From AM-2324 sp042091035 (lineage in GTDB: Bacteria; Bacteroidota; Bacteroidia; Chitinophagales; Saprospiraceae), in contig JBELIG010000055.1 of the NCBI GenBank assembly GCA_042091035.1, forward strand, positions 1 to 16,733: a stretch of DNA of 16,733 nt, in the 5' to 3' direction. Shown piece after piece: positions 14,624-16,733 of this stretch (within the stretch, counting starts at the first letter, position 1; every line of letters begins with the position of its first letter). The notes under the pieces were generated by a model that had not been told where the DNA came from, made no database searches, and saw nothing but the letters and a program-made list of their open reading frames with translations. The translations under genes and the position numbers were made by a program.

Positions 14624-15430
14624 TCAAGCGGAGTATGCTTGATTGTCAAAATAGTCCATTGCAAGAATTTCTGGATTGACTGATTTTGAGATAGGTTTGA
14701 ATTGAAGTACATAAGCTTCAAGGTCATTGTTGATTTCTAAACCTTGTTTCTTTGCAAAGAATAGGGCTAGATTCCCCATTTGTTGTGCAAAGAGATCAGT
14801 TTTGTTCATAGATTTCAGTAAGTCGATTACACCAATACGTATCAATTCAAATTTATCAATCATTAACAGAAGCTCTCTACTAGACTTTTGACCAGGCATT
14901 TTCCCCGTTTTCATAAGCCTGTCTTGTAGGTCATATTTGTTGAAACCAATCAGCTCATTTCTAGAAGCATGCCACTCTTTCTCTGTGCCAGCTCTATGCT
15001 CCAAGAAATAAATTTTATGTTTCTCTTTAGCTTGAATTTGAGCATTCATTGAACACATAGACATTGCAAGTTCATAAGCTAGCTTCACTTGTTCTGTATT
15101 CAGTTCATTTTTTATTTGGTGTTTCCTTTGAAAGGCATTTAAGAAGAAGGCTACCTTCTTTTTATGCTTTGAAGGCACGTGTAAACTTATCAATTTGGCT
15201 AGCTCCACACCAAGGTAATAATCACATATTATTGATCCCTTAATTTTACGCTCTGCATAATCCTTCATTTTTGAAGGTTTTCGGATATCATCTTCAAATT
15301 GATAGAAATCACTCAACCATTTTTTACAATGACTTGGGAATTGCTCATCTTTCAGGCCAAGTGCTCTGTGTAACTGGGAGGCAATAACTACAGGAGTTCC
15401 TTTTTTGCTGATTAAAATTTGAATATCCAT
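14624..15430 (-). CDS. AntA/AntB phage-antirepressor-like protein, function unknown
   Basis: This is a soluble protein of 268 residues. The N-terminal part (about 1-103) resembles the AntA/AntB antirepressor domain: VVIASQLHRAL (14-24), a KKWLSDFYQFEDDI segment (36-49) and CDYYLGVELAKLISL (69-83) correspond to the domain's ASxLH, W-x..F and DYYLTLDMAKEL blocks. The rest (about 110-268) is mostly helical, with conserved-looking IDKFELIRIGVIDLL (191-205) and LALFFAKKQGLEI (221-233), and matches nothing I can name. Phage antirepressors inactivate repressors, but no phage gene lies nearby, so this may be a domesticated regulator. The ATG at 15428-15430 follows an exact promoter with an inverted repeat, suggesting autoregulation. 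It lies 64 bases after hemW on the same strand. Confidence 0.65.
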   Translation of the reverse strand: MDIQILISKKGTPVVIASQLHRALGLKDEQFPSHCKKWLSDFYQFEDDIRKPSKMKDYAERKIKGSIICDYYLGVELAKLISLHVPSKHKKKVAFFLNAFQRKHQIKNELNTEQVKLAYELAMSMCSMNAQIQAKEKHKIYFLEHRAGTEKEWHASRNELIGFNKYDLQDRLMKTGKMPGQKSSRELLLMIDKFELIRIGVIDLLKSMNKTDLFAQQMGNLALFFAKKQGLEINNDLEAYVLQFKPISKSVNPEILAMDYFDNQAYSA

Positions 15431-15451
15431 TGTTTTCTAATTGGTGATATT

Positions 15452-15482
15452 CAAATTTAACAAATTGTTTTAAGTTTGTCAA
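15452..15482 (-). promoter_or_regulatory. Bacteroidota-type promoter of the antirepressor-like gene
   Basis: On the minus strand TTG (15480-15482) and TAAATTTG (15452-15459) are 20 bases apart, an exact consensus match. The start would be near 15445, leaving a leader of only about 15 bases. It lies between hemW and the gene, so the gene can be transcribed on its own. Confidence 0.65.
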
Positions 15483-15496
15483 CTTTTAAAACAATT
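15463..15496. repeat. Perfect 11-bp inverted repeat over the promoter, candidate operator
   Basis: AATTGTTTTAA (15463-15473) and TTAAAACAATT (15486-15496) are exact complements with 12 bases between, and AAGTT/AACTT (15472-15476, 15481-15485) form an inner pair. The centre holds the -33 TTG of the antirepressor-like gene, and the right arm reaches the hemW stop codon. A dimeric DNA-binding protein here would block the promoter; as RNA it could also be a weak hemW 3' hairpin. Confidence 0.5.
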
Positions 15497-16622
15497 AAAT
15501 TAAAAATAAATCTGATGCAATGGCGTCTGCACGTAACTTTGCCTCAGGTTGTAATGCGTAGAAACCCCCGTTATTAATGATATTTCCGTTCTTTATATGT
15601 GGTGATATAAGTTTGTTGAAGTGGGCAAATATTTTTTCATCAAATTGTTTTAAGTTTTTTTCTTCGATGCCCCAGATGGTTCTTAGACCTGTCATTACAT
15701 ATTCATTATAACGATCTTTTTCTTCAAGTTTTTCAATTTCAAAATGCTGGATTTTGTTTTCAATATTTTTCATGTAAAGTGCATTATTACTAATATTCCA
15801 TTGGCGATCTTCTCCATTGAAAGAATGCGCTCCTGGGCCAATGCCCAAGTAAGGAATACCTTTCCAATAATTGGAATTGTGTTTGGCAAAGTGCCCTTCT
15901 AATGCAATATTTGAGATTTCATATTGAATGTATTGATGCTTTTCAAAGAAAGCCTGCATAAAAAGAAATTGATCCGAAGCATCTTTTTCTAAGGGGGCTT
16001 GGGTGAGCCCTTTTTTAATTTGATGCGCTAATGCTGTTTTCTCCTCTACGGTAAGACAGTAGCAGGATATGTGAGGGATATTCAGTTCAAGTAAGGTATT
16101 TAGGTTTGCTTCCCAACTTTTCATTGAACTCAAAGGGCTGCCATAGATAAGGTCTACACTAAATTCTTGGAAATCGTACTGTCGAGCTTTTTCGATACTG
16201 TTAAATGCTTCCTTTGCATTATGAGCTCGATTCATGAATTTCAATTCTTCTTCATGAAAAGACTGAACGCCTATGCTTAGCCTGTTAATGGGGCTGTCGG
16301 ATTTTAGGTATTCGAGAAAATCTTCATCCAAGTCGTCTGGGTTAGCCTCAATTGTGATTTCCTGAGCACTAGCAATGTTAAAAGTTTTATCGAGCTGAAG
16401 GAATATTTGATTCAATTCGTTGGGTGATAAAACCGATGGTGTGCCTCCTCCCATATAAATGGTTTCTATTGGAGCGCCCTTTAGGTAATGCTGTTGTCTT
16501 TCTATTTCCTCACAAATACTAGCTGTCATTTCCTGTCGATAGCTAAGATTTGTTGAGAAATGAAAATTACAGTAGTTACATGCTTGTTTACAAAATGGTA
16601 TATGAATATATATTCCTGCCAA
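15495..16622 (-). CDS. hemW: Radical SAM heme chaperone HemW
   Basis: This radical SAM protein binds heme and delivers it to target proteins in the cytosol; it was long misnamed coproporphyrinogen III oxidase. The 375 residues open MAGIYIHIPFCKQACNYCNF with the cluster ligands C11, C15 and C18. F20 follows where HemN has a further cysteine, which marks HemW. Further blocks are IYMGGGTPS (55-63), ANPDDL, RLSIGVQSF, SVDLIYGSP and GIGPGAHSF, and a HemN C-terminal domain closes the protein. The start codon is TTG at 16620-16622: the MAGIYIHIPF opening is conserved in the family and no ATG lies close in frame. It is divergent from a gene starting at the right edge. I saw no clear promoter. Confidence 0.95.
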   Translation of the reverse strand: MAGIYIHIPFCKQACNYCNFHFSTNLSYRQEMTASICEEIERQQHYLKGAPIETIYMGGGTPSVLSPNELNQIFLQLDKTFNIASAQEITIEANPDDLDEDFLEYLKSDSPINRLSIGVQSFHEEELKFMNRAHNAKEAFNSIEKARQYDFQEFSVDLIYGSPLSSMKSWEANLNTLLELNIPHISCYCLTVEEKTALAHQIKKGLTQAPLEKDASDQFLFMQAFFEKHQYIQYEISNIALEGHFAKHNSNYWKGIPYLGIGPGAHSFNGEDRQWNISNNALYMKNIENKIQHFEIEKLEEKDRYNEYVMTGLRTIWGIEEKNLKQFDEKIFAHFNKLISPHIKNGNIINNGGFYALQPEAKLRADAIASDLFLI

Positions 16623-16678
16623 AACAATGGTAATTATCAGGAAATACTTAGACCTTTATAAAGAATGGCATTTCCAAT

Positions 16679-16733
16679 ATGAATCGAATAGGAACAAAAT
16701 TAGGTAAATACTTACTTCTTTTCTGTTTTATAA
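16679..16733 (+). CDS. 5' end of a probable exported or membrane protein, cut off by window
   Basis: An open frame starts at ATG 16679 and runs to the window edge: MNRIGTKLGKYLLLFCFI (18 complete codons). A positively charged start followed by a hydrophobic run ending in a cysteine-containing stretch is what a signal peptide or first membrane span looks like. It is divergent from hemW with 56 bases between. Too little is visible to name it, and a chance frame cannot be excluded. Confidence 0.4.
   Translation, partial: MNRIGTKLGKYLLLFCFI

Noticed and set aside
14542..14727. Minus-strand frame of 61 codons overlapping the end of the antirepressor-like gene, possibly a frameshifted extension
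   Set aside because: Most of it is out of frame inside the gene, and the unique last 28 residues match nothing I know. A frameshift would need homologs with a longer C-terminus, which I cannot check.
1..16733. Mobile element, prophage, CRISPR array or defence island
   Set aside because: I saw no transposase, integrase, regular repeat array, terminal repeats or restriction/defence gene. The antirepressor-like gene is the only phage-flavoured item.

Overview
The window is an ordinary-looking stretch of a Bacteroidota chromosome. The evidence is AT-rich DNA, little use of Shine-Dalgarno sites, and several promoters of the Bacteroidota form TTG-N20(+/-3)-TAnnTTTG. Bacteroidota-type genes are also present: DUF2851, the Nfu_N-NifU scaffold protein, the fold-III arginine decarboxylase, and HtpG with its N-terminus typical of the phylum. 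I cannot place it below phylum. I see no insertion sequence, integrase, CRISPR array or phage structural gene.

Layout from left to right. (1) Positions 1-2413 hold a truncated methionine/kynurenine-type aminotransferase (-), tRNA-Phe with its own promoter and terminator, and kynureninase (+). (2) Positions 2535-3429 hold an ECF sigma factor followed by a 79-residue protein that looks like a zinc-finger anti-sigma factor lacking its zinc ligands. A strong bidirectional terminator closes this pair. (3) Positions 3481-6476 hold an Nfu iron-sulfur carrier (-), arginine decarboxylase (+), and a cyclase/kynurenine-formamidase-family hydrolase (-) whose stop codon overlaps that of the decarboxylase. 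(4) Positions 6567-9039 hold a membrane-anchored GT2 glycosyltransferase starting at TTG, then a DUF2851 protein. (5) Positions 9046-10717 (-) hold a 41-residue single-membrane-span protein with its own promoter, then an overlapping pair: a MurU-like nucleotidyltransferase and a DUF554 membrane protein. (6) Positions 10908-12363 hold dtd and a MazG-type pyrophosphohydrolase, coupled through TAATG, and a convergent PrsW-type protease. (7) Positions 12549-16733 hold htpG (+) with a strong terminator, an AntA-type phage-antirepressor-like protein (-) with a strong promoter lying in a perfect inverted repeat, hemW (-) starting at TTG, and the first codons of a probable exported protein (+) at the right edge.

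Most genes are housekeeping and stand alone or in pairs. Roles include tRNA quality control (dtd), nucleotide-pool cleaning (MazG), iron-sulfur and heme trafficking (Nfu, HemW), polyamine synthesis (arginine decarboxylase) and chaperoning (HtpG). Three genes in the first 6.5 kb belong to families that act on kynurenine: aminotransferase, kynureninase and the cyclase. They are not in one operon, and the cyclase motif is not the classical KynB one, so a shared pathway is only a hypothesis.

No obviously new multi-gene system is visible. The parts most worth following up are the zinc-less anti-sigma candidate, the 41-residue membrane protein, and the chromosomal antirepressor-like gene with its inverted-repeat operator candidate.
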